Shown in pieces: positions 61,632-64,000 of a DNA stretch of 64,000 nucleotides (its first letter is position 1; each line of letters opens with the position of its first letter). The notes under the pieces are model-generated. The model was not told the origin of the DNA and did no database searches. It worked only from the letters and a program-made list of their open reading frames with translations. The DNA lies in the NCBI RefSeq assembly GCF_009859475.1, contig NZ_CP044549.1, positions 2,294,001 through 2,358,000 of the forward strand, written 5' to 3'. The position numbers were made by a program, and so were the translations under genes. Origin of the DNA: Hydrogenophaga sp. BPS33. Its GTDB lineage: Bacteria > Pseudomonadota > Gammaproteobacteria > Burkholderiales > Burkholderiaceae_C.

Positions 61632-61944
61632 CAAAGACTTAGGTGGTATTGGGGGCGGCGTGCGACGCCGGTCTTCGGGTCCCCGGCGGGTGTGTGCCGC
61701 AGGCCGAAAAGGGGGATCTTAGGGGATATCAGGAGCGCGGCCGCGCCGGTGCTCATGCCCAACTTCGGCCAGAGGCCGGCCATTTCCTGGGCAGTGCGGC
61801 CCGACTCGGTCGCGCCGAACTCGGCGAGGCTGGGCGCGCACTGGCCATTTGCTCACGCTTGGTGCACATACACGTGCATGTGGCACTGCGCGATCATGGT
61901 GAAGGGGCGGGGAACACTTGCAGTGCCCAAGGTACTGACGCGGC
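61632..61944. other. Upstream region of mutS and of the duplicated-domain gene
   Basis: A 313-base divergent gap. I find no gene in it. It contains an imperfect palindrome (61862-61886, centred on CACGTG, with ACAT/ATGT arms) that could be an operator for the gene at 61945. No hrp-box-type TTCGC repeat is visible. Confidence 0.4.
61862..61886. promoter_or_regulatory. Imperfect palindrome centred on CACGTG
   Basis: The 25-base stretch starting GTGCACATACACGTG is nearly its own complement (arms GTGC-ACAT and ATGT-GGCAC around CACGTG). It lies 59 bases before the start of the duplicated-domain gene, a typical operator position. The binding protein is not known. Confidence 0.35.
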
Positions 61945-64000
61945 ATGAACATCCACAGAACGCCGCTGCAAACATTCCCATCACAGCAAGCGGGCGCCTC
62001 AGCCCGGGCGAGCGCGCAACCGCAGACCGGCACGACCCCGGTGGAAGGCCATGTGCCCAGGGCCCATCCGAGCCCCCATGGGGTGATCTTTGTGGACCTG
62101 ACGGTCGATCCCTCTGCGCAGGAGGAACATGCGCAGATGTATCCGAGCCATACGCATCAACAGCAAGTTGCCATGCCGTTCGTTCTACAGATGCCGCGCA
62201 CGGTGGCGGACGTCGATGCGGCCGTGAGATGCGCAGGCGAAGCCTTCGGGGATCTCTATGTGCGCGACGACTGGGTGGGCGCAGCAGCGGTGCTCAAGAC
62301 CCTTGGAGAGACCATGGCGTTGCTCCGTCTTCCAGCAACAGAAGGCAAGGCCCTTTCGGCGCTGGAGGACGCTGCGCTCAAGCACCTGGGCCTTTTCAAT
62401 CGCATCTGCATGGCATTTGCGATGGGGGCTTGCCACTACCATAACGGGGCACCGTATGACAGCCCCTGGAATGGCGGCTTGCGCTTTCAAGCAGCGGGAG
62501 ATCCAGTGTCCACCCACCGGCTTGTTGAACACTATGCAGCTGATTCTCGGCTTCCGGCGTCGCGTGCCGAGGCGCTGGCGGCGGCGTTGGTGCACCTGAG
62601 TTGGCTGGCTCCGACGTGGCATCCGGATGGGGGACCTCCCAAGCAGGAAATTGACGGACAGGTGCTGAATGCCTTGTGGCATTTGTCCGACGCTTTGACC
62701 AGCGTTTACGCCACGCTCGCCCAGCACGAGAAGGCCGCTTTTCTGAATGACCTTCTCTCTGCTGTCACGCCGGCTTACTGCTCGCCCTTGTTGGCGTCCG
62801 GGATCGCCCAGCTCCCGGTCTTTGCATTGTGCGGGGGGTATCTGAAGTTGCATCTCGACGCCATTCAGGCGGGGCCGGGTGCGGCGCTTTTCCCCATGCA
62901 ATCCAACAGCGCCAAGGGCCATCACCCTGCAGGGCCTCAAAGCGATCAGGGCCAGCCAGGTGGCACTGGTGAAAAGCGCAGACGTGGAAGTGACCTCGAG
63001 GAAGCGGCCGACCGCGATCGGCACCAGCAGCGGCCGCGCACCGCTTCGGCTCCAGAAACCGGGTCCTCAGCGCCTGCCATACGCACATGGGTTATTCCCG
63101 ACATGGGCGCGGCTGCGCAACCGATGGGCAAGGTTCCCGATGTCCTTGCCAACAACAACAGCAACAGCAACAGCAGCAACGCCGTGTTCGCCGCGCCGTA
63201 TCTGCCGCCTTACGTGGTACCGGACAGCGTCTCTCCTGACATGCCGTTGATCTTGAAGACGCCGCTCACAAAGAAGGAGGTCGGTGCGGCGGTGAAGAAA
63301 GCCAGGACGGCTTTCAGGGATCGAGGCGAAAAGGGGGACTGGGATGGCGTGAGCCAATCACTTCGGGTCCTGGGAGAGTCCATGGCGTCGATCCCGAAAC
63401 CCCTGGAGCTGGTGGCACTGAACAAGCTCAAGTATCTTGACCCTTACGACCCTGCCGACTCCGCTTTTCTGATGGGGTCATGCCACTACTACGGCCCCGG
63501 TTCCTACAGCGGTTCGTGGCCTAGCGGCTTGCGCTTTCAATCCGCGAACTCAACCTGCACGATGGTCAAAGTGGTTGAGCACTATGCGCTGAGTTTCGGA
63601 AGTACCGAGTCGCGTACCCGGGCCTTCAAGGCGGTGCTCGTGCATCTGGGTTGGCTCGCGCCGAACTGGGTGAACCTGGGTGGACGGAACCCTATGGGGT
63701 TGCAAAAGCAACGTCTTGGGTTGGCTTTCCAAGCGCTCTCCACCGAGTTGATGAAAGTCCATGACAAATTTGTTTCGCCGCTGGATAAACACGATTTTCT
63801 GAAGGACCTGTTGTCTGCCGTCAGCCCGACCTACTGTTCGCCCTTGTTGGTGTCCTGGATCGCTGCTTCGCCAGCCTTTCGGGCGTGCGGCGACGGACTC
63901 GCGACGAGGCTGGCAGAGATCAAGGCGCGGAACGGGCTGGGACTTTTCCCCCTGAATCCCCGCTTGATGAAGGACGAGCGCTGGGGAAAGGGTGTGTTCG
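61945..64000 (+). CDS. Large internally duplicated protein of unknown function, partial
   Basis: An open frame of 685 codons running off the window. The N-terminal 80 residues are Gln/Ser/His-rich. Two copies of one domain follow: unit A (about residues 84-317) and unit B (about 437-672). Matching landmarks are GACHYHNG and GSCHYYGP, GGLRFQ and SGLRFQ, VEHYA in both, HLSWLAPTW and HLGWLAPNW, DLLSAVTPAYCSPLL and DLLSAVSPTYCSPLL, and LFPM and LFPL. The linker is disordered: a basic KRRRGSDLEE stretch and an Asn/Ser run (NNNSNSNSSN). There is no signal peptide or membrane helix. I recognise no family; the layout is compatible with a secreted effector, but that is inference. Confidence 0.7.
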   Translation, partial: MNIHRTPLQTFPSQQAGASARASAQPQTGTTPVEGHVPRAHPSPHGVIFVDLTVDPSAQEEHAQMYPSHTHQQQVAMPFVLQMPRTVADVDAAVRCAGEAFGDLYVRDDWVGAAAVLKTLGETMALLRLPATEGKALSALEDAALKHLGLFNRICMAFAMGACHYHNGAPYDSPWNGGLRFQAAGDPVSTHRLVEHYAADSRLPASRAEALAAALVHLSWLAPTWHPDGGPPKQEIDGQVLNALWHLSDALTSVYATLAQHEKAAFLNDLLSAVTPAYCSPLLASGIAQLPVFALCGGYLKLHLDAIQAGPGAALFPMQSNSAKGHHPAGPQSDQGQPGGTGEKRRRGSDLEEAADRDRHQQRPRTASAPETGSSAPAIRTWVIPDMGAAAQPMGKVPDVLANNNSNSNSSNAVFAAPYLPPYVVPDSVSPDMPLILKTPLTKKEVGAAVKKARTAFRDRGEKGDWDGVSQSLRVLGESMASIPKPLELVALNKLKYLDPYDPADSAFLMGSCHYYGPGSYSGSWPSGLRFQSANSTCTMVKVVEHYALSFGSTESRTRAFKAVLVHLGWLAPNWVNLGGRNPMGLQKQRLGLAFQALSTELMKVHDKFVSPLDKHDFLKDLLSAVSPTYCSPLLVSWIAASPAFRACGDGLATRLAEIKARNGLGLFPLNPRLMKDERWGKGVF

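Noticed and set aside
61640..61944. Hrp-type promoter (TTCGC pair) before the duplicated-domain gene
   Set aside because: No correctly spaced TTCGC repeats are present; only a CACGTG-centred palindrome was found.
59976..62444. 822-residue plus-strand frame opposite mutS and into the next gene
   Set aside because: It is antisense to mutS for most of its length and in another frame from the supported gene at 61945; composition is that of a shadow frame.
63150..63182. AAC/AGC microsatellite as a phase-variable tract
   Set aside because: The run encodes Asn and Ser in whole codons, so slippage would keep the frame; it is better seen as a disordered linker than as a switch.

Overview
The window is GC-rich chromosomal DNA of a betaproteobacterium, most likely Burkholderiales and probably the Comamonadaceae (Hydrogenophaga/Acidovorax-like). 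The pointers are a BktB-type thiolase close to the Cupriavidus enzyme as I recall it, three Bug-type (tripartite tricarboxylate transporter) receptors, a beta-proteobacterial glutamate-cysteine ligase, a catechol ortho-cleavage cluster, and dispersed hairpin repeats between genes. The genus is an inference; no rRNA or tRNA gene is present to confirm it.

Layout. 1-1779: small catabolic or efflux genes (VOC, YdcZ-type transporter, SRPBCC protein, CHMI-like tautomerase) around a palindromic operator. 1867-6385: a periplasmic copper-handling operon on the minus strand (His-rich exported protein, TolC-like protein, multicopper oxidase, cupredoxin, DUF411-CusF fusion). 6448-9421: glycerophosphodiesterase and acyl-CoA ligase. 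9412-14155: LysR regulator diverging from a MetX-like hydrolase, Bug receptor, AtuA-family protein and its small partner. 14246-18877: 2OG-Fe oxygenase, bktB, histidine phosphatase, SDR and RluA genes. 19084-20309: one IS110-family element sitting inside a dispersed palindromic repeat. 20439-31311: housekeeping and signalling genes (dusC, gshA, ylqF, DUF427, a DsbG-like lipoprotein, TerB, a GGDEF-like protein, tapT). 31391-35656: Bug receptor, catC, catB, LysR and catD. 35811-38147: penicillin-binding protein 1A. 39333-44186: a NERD helicase, an MNT-HEPN pair and an AT-rich P-loop ATPase, together resembling a small defence island, ending exactly at glnS. 46093-52846: a membrane protein, a Bug receptor diverging from a CoA-transferase, a beta-propeller-like lipoprotein and DUF924. 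52893-57231: a LytTR two-component operon and a PAS histidine kinase. 57317-61631: mutS, Anbu peptidase and an alpha/beta hydrolase in a tightly overlapping operon. 61945 to the end: a large, internally duplicated protein of unknown function running off the window.

How genes work together. catB, catC and catD supply the muconate-to-oxoadipate steps; catA is not in the window. The copper operon contains periplasmic and outer-membrane parts only, with no P-type ATPase or inner-membrane RND pump visible. The MNT-HEPN pair has the shape of a toxin-antitoxin module with its own operator.

The strongest discovery-type signal is the IS110 element. Its ends, its CT core dinucleotide, its empty target site and a likely bridge RNA can all be read from the sequence. 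Both target-binding guides match the DNA it interrupted, and both donor-binding guides match its own joined ends. A second intact copy of the same target lies about 100 bases away.
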